Source: Pelobates cultripes | Taxonomy: Eukaryota > Chordata > Amphibia > Anura > Pelobatidae | DNA length: 64,000 nucleotides | Assembly (NCBI GenBank): GCA_933207985.1 | Contig: OW240914.1 | Coordinates: 292,731,096-292,795,095 of the forward strand | Direction of reading: 5' to 3' | In this document: piece after piece, positions 33,549 to 44,480 of the stretch | How the letters are laid out: every line of letters starts with the position of its first letter | Position numbering within the stretch: the first letter of the stretch is position 1 | The notes under the pieces: generated by a model | What the model was told of the DNA's origin: nothing | The model's database searches: none | Seen by the model: only the letters and a program-made list of their open reading frames with translations | Made by a program: the position numbers and the translations under genes

Positions 33549-35767
33549 CATCCATCTTTAATCTCTCTAATAAGATCCTGGATCATAACCATATGTCGCT
33601 TTTACAAAAGGGCCTTACATTTATACCCGTGGCCAAACCTAGAAAGTTTGAGATGGCTATTGATTTATATAAAATGCAAAGAACTTTATACAGCCATGAC
33701 ATCAAAAGGGATGAATGTCTCACCACGATACATACTTTTCCTAATCGGTATAAGAAAGACATCTACACACCTAGTCACTCGATTAGGACTTTCATGCAGG
33801 TTATAAGGCACGAGATCGACCCTATGGTAACTACTCCACCACATTACAGGGATAACCTAACCAAGGGAGAACATGCAGCATTGAAGGATTTAATCCAGGA
33901 TCCTACTATTATCATTAGGCCTGCCGATAAAGGCGGAGCTATAGTGATACAAACCTATGAGGACTATAGGGGAGAAATCCTGCGACAATTACAGGATACA
34001 GCTACTTACTCAAGACTTACCTTTGATCCCGTTGCAAAATTCCAAAAAAAGATTGAAAAACTTATAGGTGAAGGTCTGCTACATCGTTACCTTGATGAAA
34101 GGACTGCTAAATTTTTGTTCGTTAAATACCCAAAACATCCGGTCATGTACACAGTACCAAAGATCCACAAGGACTTGGTGCATCCACCTGGCCGTCCAAT
34201 TGTATCAGCCAAAGGTGGGTTAATTGAGCCGATTGCTCAATTTATTGATTATTATATCAATAACAGCGTGAGAAAACTTCCAACTTGTCTGAAAGACACA
34301 CAACACTTTATCAGTCAGATACAAGATATTGATCTTACAAACAAAGAGATCATCTTGGCTACGATGGACGTCCAAAGTCTTTATACAATAATTCCGAAAA
34401 AAGAAGGAATTGAAGCGATCGCCGAGATTCTATCTAATGATGACACGTATAGTGGTCCACATATCTCTTATCTGATGGAATGGCTGGATATTGCACTATC
34501 ATGTAATTATTTTAAATTTGAAGATGGCTTCTACCTTCAAACCTCGGGTACTGCCATGGGCGCAGCCATGGCACCAGCCTATGCCAATGGCTTTATGTAC
34601 TGGTTTGAAGCTAAGTACATTTTACAGCAATATCAGCCATATATACTTAAATATGCTAGATTTGTGGACGATATTTTTGTGATCTGGGAAGGCACTGTAT
34701 CCACACTTCAAGAGATGGTTCAGCAGATCAACACTTTACCCATACCAGTTAGGTTAACACTGAATTGGAATGAACACAGCATTGAATTCTTGGATGTGAA
34801 GATATTTAAAACTGAAAATCAATTAGGGTTTACTTTATTTCGAAAAACAACAGATCGGAATACACTGTTGTCTGCAACTAGCTTCCATCCTCAGCATGTC
34901 AAGGACTCACTACCTATCTCACAATTCCTCCGGGTTATGAGGTATAATAGTAATCCAGTTAACTGCGATCAGCAGCTCCAGGAAGCTTGGGATCGCTTCC
35001 TGACAAGGGGCTTTCATCCACGAGTCCTGGAAAAAGCTATGATGAATGCTTGGAAGAAATACAATCAAAGTAATAATATAAGCCCTATGAAGAAGAATAA
35101 TATCTTCCTTCCCATCACATTCAACACTGCAACTCCCTTCCTCAAAAGATGCATTCGTAAACATTGGAATATGTTCCAGGTGGACCAAAATCTTTCTGAC
35201 AAATTTAAAGTCAATCCTATCATCAGTTATAAAAGAAATCGGAACCTGAGAGATCTATTGGTTAAGAATGATCCTCGAGTATGCTATGCCAAGATGCCAA
35301 AAATCCAAAAGAAAGGCTGCTACAAATGTAGCGGCTGCGTTACATGTGGCCATATGCTCACTGGAACCACATTTGTACATCCGCACAGTGGTAAACGCAT
35401 CCCCATCAAGCACTATATTTCATGTATGACAACATATGTAGTGTACATGATTACTTGTCCGTGTGGCTTAGCCTACGTTGTGAAGACCGACATGACTTTA
35501 AGAGATCGGATTAGGGGACATCGCTCGGGAATCAACACAGCCTACAGAGATCAAAAAACGGATAAACCGGTGGCGAAACATTTTTTATCAACACAACACC
35601 ATCTGCCTACTCTCAGATTCATAGCCATTGACCATGTACCGATACCACCTAGAGGAGGTGATAGATCTAAGTTGCTACTCCAACGTGAAGCCTACTGGAT
35701 ACATCACCTAAATACCGTAACCCCGAAGGGACTTAATGAACATTTAGTTCTCTCGATGTTCCTTTAA
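33293..35767 (+). CDS. PLE-A reverse transcriptase + GIY-YIG endonuclease
   Basis: Nearly complete PLE enzyme ending at a natural stop. Order: FNLSNKIL, KGLTFIPVAKPRKFEMAID, RPADKGGAIVI (RT1), TVPKIHKD...PGRPIVSA (RT2), LATMDVQSLYTIIPK (motif A), GTAMGAAMAPAYANGFM (B), FVDD (C, about 34662-34673), LTLNWNEHSIEFLDVKIF, thumb FLRVMRYNS, Cys-rich CYKCSGCVTCGH, then VVYMITCPCGLAYVVKT, the Arg/His helix and REAYWI. The YIG half reads YVV rather than YVG, which may weaken the nuclease. The true start is unclear because of the frame switch. Confidence 0.93.
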   Translation: MHQKTCLTNSGYKLGGISLRWGKKDRPSSGKTGAFFKGWETCKRPATSNQDQRTKSKRRKRCPRRGQKGNKKYRSHGKTSQTTEVTSIFNLSNKILDHNHMSLLQKGLTFIPVAKPRKFEMAIDLYKMQRTLYSHDIKRDECLTTIHTFPNRYKKDIYTPSHSIRTFMQVIRHEIDPMVTTPPHYRDNLTKGEHAALKDLIQDPTIIIRPADKGGAIVIQTYEDYRGEILRQLQDTATYSRLTFDPVAKFQKKIEKLIGEGLLHRYLDERTAKFLFVKYPKHPVMYTVPKIHKDLVHPPGRPIVSAKGGLIEPIAQFIDYYINNSVRKLPTCLKDTQHFISQIQDIDLTNKEIILATMDVQSLYTIIPKKEGIEAIAEILSNDDTYSGPHISYLMEWLDIALSCNYFKFEDGFYLQTSGTAMGAAMAPAYANGFMYWFEAKYILQQYQPYILKYARFVDDIFVIWEGTVSTLQEMVQQINTLPIPVRLTLNWNEHSIEFLDVKIFKTENQLGFTLFRKTTDRNTLLSATSFHPQHVKDSLPISQFLRVMRYNSNPVNCDQQLQEAWDRFLTRGFHPRVLEKAMMNAWKKYNQSNNISPMKKNNIFLPITFNTATPFLKRCIRKHWNMFQVDQNLSDKFKVNPIISYKRNRNLRDLLVKNDPRVCYAKMPKIQKKGCYKCSGCVTCGHMLTGTTFVHPHSGKRIPIKHYISCMTTYVVYMITCPCGLAYVVKTDMTLRDRIRGHRSGINTAYRDQKTDKPVAKHFLSTQHHLPTLRFIAIDHVPIPPRGGDRSKLLLQREAYWIHHLNTVTPKGLNEHLVLSMFL

Positions 35768-36049
35768 CATGATACAATATATATTGTTGATGCCCACTCT
35801 TGTTCACATATCTAGGGTAGCAACACAATACGTAGTTTTTCTGTAGAATCTGGATTTTCCCTGTACATATTTATTCTTTTGTATACTTTTCTTGAGTATA
35901 CTTTTCTATCCATTTGTTGCATATATTCAACAATAGATTCACCATGGAAAGTAAAGGTAGATAAGATTTGGTCAGTGCCGTCTGACAAATAGGAAGTAGA
36001 GCTCAGTAATACACACTTAGGACTCAGAGTCCTGACTTTATACACACAC
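35768..36049 (+). other. PLE-A 3' untranslated region
   Basis: Sequence between the PLE-A stop and its downstream pLTR; no open frame of note. Confidence 0.5.
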
Positions 36050-36914
36050 AGCGTGTGTAGTATATTTTATGCTCCTGCTTGGATTTCAATAGACCAAACA
36101 TCAGTAAACTTATAAGAGATATATTGTTTTACTATTGGGTAGACTATAACACAGTATAATGCACTGTTGATGTATATATGTATATATTTAGAATTCTGTA
36201 TATGTAATAGTGACTTTCTATTCCCCACCTGGGATTGATCTGCTTTGTAGTTTATATATATTCCTCTCACTGTTTTGCACATGCATATGATCCTCTGCAC
36301 TTTGCACTTTTTGTCACCTATAGATCATCCTTATAGTGGGGTTTTTACTTGATTCTGTCCTCCATATGTAGTACTCGCTATCTGCTTCTTCGATCTCCGG
36401 TTAGAGAAGGAAGAATTAGACATTGTTAGACTGGTTGCTTAGCAACCTTGTCACATGACTCTCTGTCACATGACCACCCCCACGTGGTCTGGAGCACTTC
36501 CGGGTATCACGGCGGCGCCGGCTACCCGATCTTCTGTTTGTAGCATTATCACTCAGATTACTCAGTAACCCAGTCACATGATATGCACTGTTCACGTGGT
36601 CTTCTCACTTCCGGTGTCTGTAGCTGATCGGGGTCTCGACTATCTGATTGGTAAGCGACACTTTATTTGTATGTATATATTATTCACCATAACCACATTT
36701 CACTGTGATCTTGATAAAGACCCCGGCAGGGTCGAAACGTTGATTCTCTCCACACAGAATTTGTATCATGTTTTGGATACAGTAAATACTTTTTGCACTT
36801 TACTGAAGTCCTGGTGTGCTCCCTTTATTGATTTTTATATATATTGGAACGCGGGATTGCACCCAGGCATTTGAGCTTTTTGGGTGGAGTGCCTTGCCCA
36901 TTCATTTTTTGTAT
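36050..36914 (+). repeat. Downstream pLTR of PLE-A
   Basis: Direct repeat of 31702-32580. Paired flanking copies in the same orientation are the common tandem pLTR arrangement of Penelope-like elements. Confidence 0.9.
36707..36745 (+). ncRNA. Degenerate hammerhead motif in PLE-A pLTR, copy 2
   Basis: Same sequence as 32359-32397, with the same two core substitutions. Confidence 0.6.
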
Positions 36915-36919
36915 ATATA

Positions 36920-36950
<31 letters not shown>

Positions 36951-37007
36951 GTATATGTATATATATGTGTGTGTGTGTGTATATATATATATATGTATAT
37001 ATATATT

Positions 37008-37078
<71 letters not shown>

Positions 37079-37140
37079 ATATTTGTGTGTGTGTATATAT
37101 ATGTATATATTTGTGTGTGTGTATATATATATATATATAA
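36915..37140. repeat. Compound (TA)n(TG)n microsatellite
   Basis: Follows the PLE-A pLTR directly and leads into the PLE-B tail; open frames across it are spurious. Confidence 0.95.
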
Positions 37141-38132
37141 TTTTTTTATTTATATATAGGTATATATAGTCATATATACGTATATACTTATGTATATAAC
37201 TGGTAGTATCAAAGGTTGCACTCACGGATTCATTAAAAAATAACTTTTATTGAACCTTCCTTAAAAATCGACGTTTCAGTCCTACTTGAGGACTTTCATC
37301 AGGATTATGAAAACAGCATATAACAAACAATAAGACTATATATAGGGTATGATAGATTGCAAATAGACTCACCACAGGTGCTCCGTGCTGTGACCGGCGT
37401 CCAAACCGGAAGTGTGTGCAGGGATAAACTCCGCCCCCGAGCGTGACGTCATGCGTGCAAAGCCGTCGTTACCACGGTAACGCAGCTAAATATAAACAGT
37501 AAAATATTGCGATCACCAATATGTACTAGGCATATGTACCAAACAGTGATCCACCTCTAATAATGTTACCATAATAACATATTGTGAAATAACTAATAAA
37601 ATGATAATAAAAACACCAGTGAACATCATAGGACAAGTTTGTGTGTGGACTATATTATGTAAAGGAAATAAAGTGCTGAATAGTCTTAAAAAGTGCTAAT
37701 GCAAGATCAAGTGTTACTTAAAGTGCCATAGACATGTAAGTAATAAAGTGCCAAAGTGCTGAAGTGAATATACTATGACCTAATCCAAATTACAGTATTC
37801 AAGTAATCCTAATGACTAAATACATATATAAGAATAATGAATGAAAAAATATAATAAGTAAATCAATAAAACTGAAGAATTTTGTTCATCTGTCACTCAA
37901 AAAATATATAAATTCAAAATATTGGTTAGTGATACTATTGTGTCCGGCATCGGGACATATATATCAAACTCTTAAGGATGACTACTGATGCCTGCTTTCG
38001 CTAAACATACATACAATATAGTATCTAATTAGAGGACGACAGCAAAATCATCAATAAAAAATGCATATAGGACAACATTAAATATAGAACCACACATTAA
38101 AATAACATTAGGGGGCGTCCAGGCCAAATTAA
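37141..38132 (-). repeat. 3' region and tail of PLE-B
   Basis: Runs from the nuclease stop to the microsatellite, containing the intact-core hammerhead and the unit duplicated at 31569-31703. A GC-rich patch at 37380-37480 resembles the promoter-like part of a pLTR. Confidence 0.65.
37266..37306 (-). ncRNA. Hammerhead ribozyme motif of PLE-B
   Basis: On the minus strand: stem I AAUC/GAUU, perfect core CUGAUGA, an extra A, stem II AGUCCU/AGGACU with loop CAAGU, perfect GAAA, then CGUC with cleavage expected after the C. The stem III strand ACGU is self-complementary. All invariant hammerhead bases are present; the extra A between core and stem II is the only departure. Confidence 0.8.
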
Positions 38133-39578
38133 TTATAAAAAAGAGTGCAAAGATAAGGCTTCATTTAGTCCTTTTGGGGACACCGTGTCCAGCTCATGTA
38201 TCCAATATGCTTCTTTGTTGAGTAGCATCTTCCCCCTATCACCTCCTCTTCTACGGACAGGGATATGGTCAATGGCCATAAACTTCAATGCAGCCAATGG
38301 ATGCTTTAATTCAAAAAAGTGTTTTGCAACAGGTTTATCTGAACAACCGTCTCTATATGCCAATCTAATAGAGGATCTATGTCCTCTGATCCGTTCGCAG
38401 ATAGCCGTCTCCGTCTTCCCAATGTAACACAAGCCACAGGGACAAGATAGTTTATATACCACATGTGTCGTCTTGCAAGTAATGGTATATCGAATAGTGT
38501 ATTTTCTGTTATTATGAGGATGACCAAAAGTTCTTGCAGGTGTCATGTGACTGCAAGTCACACAGCCAAGACAGCGAACTGATCCTCTTATTTGTTCCTT
38601 CGCAGTATTCATATAACTTTGGGAAGTATCCGTATGTACTAACATATTCCTATTTCTCTTATAACAAATTAATGGCCTTTCTTTAAACACTTTCGGAAAT
38701 GTGTCGTCACTTGACAAGATTCTCCAATTTTTCCTGATGACTGATGCCACTTGAGGAGTGGATTGATTGTATACCATAGGGAAAACCAAACTAGAAGGTT
38801 TCTTCTTTACTTAAGTAGCGCGTGCACTCAGTGCTTCTTGTAGCGCTGCATCCAAGATGTACCTATCATATCCTCTTTGAGAAAATATATTTTTCATTTC
38901 AAGGATCTGGGTATCTCTAGTTGCCACATCCTAGTTGTTCCTGATTACTCTTAGGAACTGTGCCTTCGGTAATGAATTTTTCAGAGCCCTGGGATGTGCA
39001 CTTTGGTAATGAAGGAGTGTATTTCTGTCCGTAGGCTTTGTATAGAGAGAATATTGTAAGTTTGTTGCTCCCAATGAGATTTCCAAATCCAGATAGTGCA
39101 CCTTCTCAGTGCTAATATCCGCAGTAAATCTTACTGGTGTTGAAAGGAGATTGAGTTCTCGAACCATTTCGTGGGCTGATTCACATGTTCCACTCCATAT
39201 GATGAACAGGTCGTCAATAAACCTGTAATAAGCTAATATATTGCGTTGGTATTTCTCTAATATGTGCTCCTTCTCATAGATGTACATATACGCATCGGCG
39301 TACATAGGCGCCATAGATGCACCCATTGATGTGCCAGCCACTTGCAGGTACCAACTATCTTCAAAACGAAAGTAGTTGTTCTGTAGAGTCAAAGTAAGTA
39401 GTTCCAAAGTATACTCTATGGGGGGACCATGATAAGTAGTGGATTGAGTCAAAACTTGCCGCATAGCTTCCACCCCAGCATCATGTGGTATCACCGTATA
39501 TAGGCTAACATCCATTGTTATTAAAACTGGTCTTTGGTCAACATAGCTTAATTCATTGATATTAGTTATAAGGGTTTG
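38133..39578 (-). pseudogene. PLE-B reverse transcriptase + GIY-YIG nuclease, 5'-truncated with two stops
   Basis: The frame starts within RT motif A (ITMDVSLYTVIPHDAG) and continues GTSMGASMAPMYADAYM, FIDD (about 39208-39219), LDLEISLG, FLRVIRNN, then a TAG (38931), about 40 codons, a TAA (38811), and the Cys-rich CLGCVTCSH plus HVVYKLSCPCGLCYIGKT nuclease to a natural stop. Both stops are in the same frame, so only nonsense changes and the 5' truncation disable it. It is closely related to PLE-A. The nuclease keeps the canonical YIG glycine that PLE-A lacks. Confidence 0.92.
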
Positions 39579-39743
39579 GGTATATACTTATGTATATAGA
39601 TATATATATTATTTCGTTCTACATGTATTTTGATATCAATATATATATTAATTTTAAAATACAGTTAGAACGAAATTACGCATGTATATATATTTTTTAT
39701 CTATTTTTAATTTTTTACTTTTATTTTTTAACATTTTTATGGA

Positions 39744-39826
<83 letters not shown>

Positions 39827-39863
39827 AATATATTTAATCAATATCATTGTACGTGTATTTTGA

Positions 39864-39915
<52 letters not shown>

Positions 39916-39970
39916 TGTATATATTAATATTTTAATACACATAGACAGTGTATGTGTATTTATGTGTGTG

Positions 39971-40039
<69 letters not shown>

Positions 40040-40100
40040 TTAGATCATATATATAATATATATGATCTAAGTATATATTTAATTTTACACTGTTTTAACA
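39579..40100. repeat. AT-rich microsatellite block
   Basis: Several (TA)n runs, at about 39756-39820, 39870-39910 and 39970-40036, with short TG blocks. No gene. Confidence 0.9.
40039..40071. repeat. Perfect 33-bp AT palindrome
   Basis: cttagatcatatatat and its exact complement around one central base. It could extrude as a cruciform. Confidence 0.85.
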
Positions 40101-40270
40101 TCTTTTAATTTTATTTTCAGACAGCAGGGGGAGTACCTGTCATTACAGGCACTCCCCCTGCGGGCAATGCCTTGGACAGCTATGCCGTCCATGTGATCGC
40201 GGGGTCCTCGCAAATATAATAAAAATCGCGGGGAGACAAGCCTCCGTTGATTTAAAGGAATACCCTCGAT
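40096..40270. repeat. Hairpin-containing MITE-like fragment
   Basis: gcagggggagtacctgt pairs with acaggcactccccctgc (40121-40160) with a 4-base loop. I recognise no family with certainty. Confidence 0.45.
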
Positions 40271-40719
40271 GAATTAAAAGATTTAGCACAAAAAACACAG
40301 AAGTGAAACGTATATGTTAGGTACAATTGTGGGAGTACTATCCAAATAAAGTAGTGTTATGAATTTAAATGAGTATGAATGTTAGATGTAACATTTACCA
40401 GAGAAAAATAATTTTAGTGATAATAGGATGTATAGAGCTATAAAAAATACCAAATTAAGTAGAAAATTTGTTCAAATATTGCACTAAAAGGCAAAAACCA
40501 AAGGCAATATAATTGGAACAGACTCACCTAGGAGGCAAGCAGCAAAGAAAGAGGATATGGGAGGAGTTTGACATCATATACTTGTTAACTATTTCTTTGC
40601 TGCTGGGAGGTTCAGTAAAGAAAGATAAAGCAAATATGAAGCCTCCTGTCTTGCCATAAAATTCACCTTATTTTCAGCTCCCCACAGGTCTGCTGACGCT
40701 CGCCATGCCCCCTTGGTGA
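40271..40719. other. Non-coding stretch, nothing recognised
   Basis: AT-rich sequence with no open frame or known repeat. Confidence 0.35.
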
Positions 40720-40872
40720 CACCATCAAAATTGCTGGTTTTTAGCCAATCCAATGCTTTCCCATGTTGAAAACATTGGATTGGCTAAAATCGACAAAGGG
40801 GGTGTGCCAAACACCGTTTTGGCCAATCAGCACCTCCTCATAGAGATGCATTGAATCAATGCATCTCTGAGG
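40720..40872. mobile_element. MITE-like repeat split by the DIRS insertion (left part)
   Basis: Contains internal fold-backs agccaatccaatg/cattggattggct and gcattgaatcaatgc. Its continuation appears to be 46812-46940 on the other side of the DIRS element. Confidence 0.55.
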
Positions 40873-40916
40873 AAAATTACCAGATTTTACTAATTTCATG
40901 ACGTAAAGTCATGATT

Positions 40917-41137
40917 TTATAAAGGACACGGAGGCGAGTATTATGCTTTCCTCTTTCTTTTATTCTTCAGCAGCAAAAGAAATATAGTATATATATTCAA
41001 TGCAAAAAAAAAGGAAAAACAATTCAATAACACCACATCATAACTTCTAAAGGGTTAATCAAATACCACATATGAACCAATCAGTGTCCCCATTACAACA
41101 AAGTCCCATGTGACCCTAAGCCACTCCTCTTTCTTTT
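40917..41137. repeat. DIRS left inverted terminal repeat
   Basis: taaaggacacggaggcgagt... through ...ccctaagccactcctctttc, the inverse of 46581-46803. The outer 38 bases (40879-40916) are unique to this end. Confidence 0.88.
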
Positions 41138-41515
41138 GGTGTTGCTGATGGACACTCCAAATTTCGGCAGTGAAAAAACAAACAGTGGACGTGTAAAGAA
41201 AAACAGCGAATCCAATAGAAAATGATGTCAGACGAAAACTCAACAAATCCGTAAGAAAAAACTGGTCATCTTCCATCCGCACACTTGTGGGCATGCCTGA
41301 AACCATTATGGCACTCCAATTAGGAAGCTGTAAAACAGAGAAACGAGATGGTAAAATGTTGTTGGATAGTATTTTTCCACGTTCATAATCCAAACTATCT
41401 AGCACAAAATCATTCTCAAGTTAGTCACTCAAAGGCAATAAGATAGCACATATCACACGGCTCCATTCCCATAACATACATTATATTCCCAGCGGCGGTC
41501 AACTTACCTCTCGTG

Positions 41516-41620
41516 GGCGGGATAATACTCGCCTCCGTATCCTTTATAAAATCATGACTTTACGTCATGAAATTAGTAAAATCTGGTAATTTTATTAAAG
41601 GACACGGAGGCTACTATTAT
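41516..41620. repeat. DIRS internal complementary region (ICR)
   Basis: Contains the complement of the left end (gataatactcgcctccgta ... aatctggt), then aatttta, then the complement of the right end (ttaaaggacacggaggct...). It therefore spells the joined ends of the circular form, as in DIRS-1, where it templates completion of the termini. Confidence 0.88.
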
Positions 41621-41626
41621 GCTAGT

Positions 41627-42579
41627 TCAAAGCTGTGTGATCACTGACGTGAAAAAATGGGAAACCGGACGGAAATAAAATTCATGGAATGTAGATTCTC
41701 TCGACCAATCGGCAGTTCGGAGGAGATCTTCCAATTTACAGCCTAATGAAAACGCTTTTGATGCCATTGCACCCCTCACTGAATGTGCTCCATATGTGGA
41801 AGTATCAATGCCTGCCGACGTCATGATCCATTTGACCCAGCTAGATAGGGTGACTGTAGAAACTGGACGATGCGGTTGTCGAATGGTCAGGAATAGGTCC
41901 GCACATTGAGGGTCTCGGACCGCAGCCGTCCTTGCTTCATACTCCTTAAGGCAGGCTACTGGGCATAAGTTACTGTTGTGTGGAAAAGCGGGGTAAAAAA
42001 CCTTCGTGATGGATGTTTTCGTCATCTCGATATATCAAAGGCCACCCCTTCCGGTGTATATGAGCGTGCCTGAATGTCCAATGCTCGTACGTCTGAGACC
42101 CGTTTACAGGAGATGAGGCAGAACAAAGTGGCTAATTTTGCGGTGAGTTGTTTGATCGACAAATCTCCGTTCTTCAGCCAACTTTCAAAAAGTCGGAGAA
42201 CGAGGTTCACATCCCATAACTCGGAATACCGAGGTCATGGTGGTTGTGCAAATTTTATGCCTCGTAGGAGTCGACACACCAACGGGTGTTTCCCTGTTTG
42301 AATTCCATTCCAACCTACGTGGCCTGCCAAGATAGCTGATCTATAGAGATTAATTGTACGATACGCCAGGCCGTGGTCGAAAAGTGAAGTAAGGAAACCC
42401 AGGACGTGACTCACAGTTGCAGATATGGGATCCACGTGTTGTTCCACGCACCAACCATACCATGCGTTCCAGGCATGTAAATATGATTTCCTTGTACCAG
42501 TGGCCCAAGCTCCTGCCAGGAGGTCCAGAGTCGTTTGTGGAACATTTCGGGTGTCCTCGAGTCCCCTGAAAAGAGCCAT
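41627..42579 (-). pseudogene. DIRS tyrosine recombinase, broken
   Basis: In order: core-binding region (TGTRKSYLHAWNAWYGWC), catalytic Arg in CKRVSDVRALD, H-x-x-R in AHSVRGAMAS, DWSRESTFHEFY with the Tyr nucleophile. One in-frame TGA lies at 42235-42237 (a CGA-to-TGA type change, given the CpG context) and a frameshift at about 42020. Its start overlaps the 3' end of the RT-RNase H frame (to 42411), as usual for DIRS elements. Confidence 0.88.
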
Positions 42580-44480
42580 GCCAAAAGCTTGAGATGTCCC
42601 TGTAGTATGAGAGGGTGCGGATTGCCATAGGGATCCAGGAGGATGTTGTCGTGTACTGGCAGTAATCTCGGTAGGTCTATGGACAGTTCCAGGAGTGTAG
42701 GGAACCAGGGTTGAGACGTCCAGAAGGGAGATACAAGGATTAGGGATGTCCGGCGTCGTCTGAGGTGCAGCAAGGTCCGTGCGATGAGAGAAAAGGGGGG
42801 AAAGCGTAATGTCTGGTGTGCAGCCACGGTTGTCGGAAAGCGTTTGCCGCCAGAGCCTCCGGATCTGGCCTCCAACTGAAAAACTTCGGTAACTGCGTGT
42901 TCAGCCGTGACGCGAACAGGTCGATGTCCAGCGGCCCCCGTAGTGATTGCAAATGGCAGAAAATGGCCGGTTTCAGCCGCCAGTCGCTGGCATCCCGTAG
43001 ATGTCTGGAGTTCCAATCCGCTACTACATTGCTCATCCCCAGGATGTGTTCCGCTTGCACTGATATGTTGCGGTCCAGGCAGAACTGCCAGAAATCCTTC
43101 GCCAATTCCGCAAGTATTGCTGACCTCGTGCCCCCGAGGTGATTGATATATCGAACCGCGGACACGTTGTCCATGCGTAACAGGATGGAACAGTTGGTTG
43201 ACACGTTCAAAAGACTCCGTAAAGCAAACGAACCTGCCAACAGTTCGAGGCAATTGATATGAAGTCCCTGTTCCTCCCTGGACCATCTTCCTCTGGTGGA
43301 GAAAGGTCCGCAGCGCGCACCCCAACCGAGCAAGCTGGCATCGGATTCTACTACGAGGTCCGGCGCTGTTCAAAAGATCGCGCGGCCATTCCAGGCCTCC
43401 ATGTGTTGTAGCCACCATTTGATTTCCTCTTTGGCGGCACAGTCGAGAGGAACAGAGTCGGAGTATGAGTGCCCCAAACGAAGGTATTTTGCCTTCAACC
43501 GTTGAAGTGCTCTGTAATGTAGGGGTCCGGGGAAAATGGCCTGAATTGACCCCGAGAGGAGGCCCACAATCCTGGCCAGCTGTCTCAAAGTAAGGACAGG
43601 ACGTGCGAGCGTCCGCCTGAGCTCCTTTTTGATGGCCTTGACCTTGGTCGTTGGGAGTAGGAGTGTTCCGGTCACCGCGTTTATGGTGAATCCCAGAAAC
43701 TCTATAGCCTGCGAGGGTTCGATGACCGACTTCTCCCAGTTGATCAGAAAGCCCAGGTTTTCTAACAGATTTGTCGTCCAAGAGAAATGTTCTTGCAACA
43801 GAAGCGGGTCCTGGGCCATGATGAGGATATCGTCCAGGTATATTATGAGTCATACGCCCCTGCTGCGTAGGAGGGCCACCACTGGTTTCATGAGCTTTGT
43901 GAAGCACCAGGGAGCCGATGAGAGGCCGAACGGTAGGCATTGGAATCGCCACACGTTCTCTTCCCAGCGGAATTGCAGGAAGTGGTGGCAGTCGTCGGCC
44001 ATTGGGACCGTGAGGTATGCGTCCTTCAAGTCGAGTTTGACCATCCAGTCCCCTGTGAGGAAGAGGTCCCGGAGGGAGTGTATACCTTCCATCTTGAAGT
44101 GGTGGTACGTGACAAACATGTTTAAAGGTCTCAAGTTGATGACTTGGCGAACACCTCCGCCTTTTTTGGGTACCAAGAATAGGTTGCTACCCGGTGTGGT
44201 AGAGGGAACAGTATAGATTGCCCCCTTGGAGGCTAAGGCCTACCTCTTGAGTTATCAACTCCCGGTCCCGCGTGGGGAACACCATTCGGCCGGGGGGTTC
44301 CAGTTGGATCGGGTATTGTACGAAGTCTATAGAATAACCCCGGACCGCGTGGAGCACTCAGGCATCTGCCGTGATCATGTGCCATGCTTTGACAAAATGG
44401 CCTAGTCTGCCCCCCACCATAGTTAATGCAGACATATGAGGAGGTAGCGCACTTACCATAAGGTCATATGAAGAGCCTCT
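42411..44480 (-). pseudogene. DIRS reverse transcriptase-RNase H, broken
   Basis: GGRLGHFVKAW (N-terminal), VPKKGGGVRQVINLRPLN, MVKLDLKDAYLTVPM, FQCLPFGLSSAPWCFTK, then YLDD (43829-43840), FLGFTINAVTGTLLLP, RNase H MDNVSAVRYINHLGG and HILGMSNVVADWNSR, and the DIRS C-terminal SPFWTSQPWFPTLLEL. Disabling changes: a TGA at about 44356 soon after the GGRLGHF motif, a TGA at 43850-43852 four codons before YLDD, and frame switches in the connection/RNase H region (about 43370 and 42800). Confidence 0.9.

Noticed and set aside
41055..41405. 116-codon minus-strand frame in the left DIRS terminus
   Set aside because: Covers the inverted terminal repeat and adjacent non-coding sequence; not part of the DIRS gene set.
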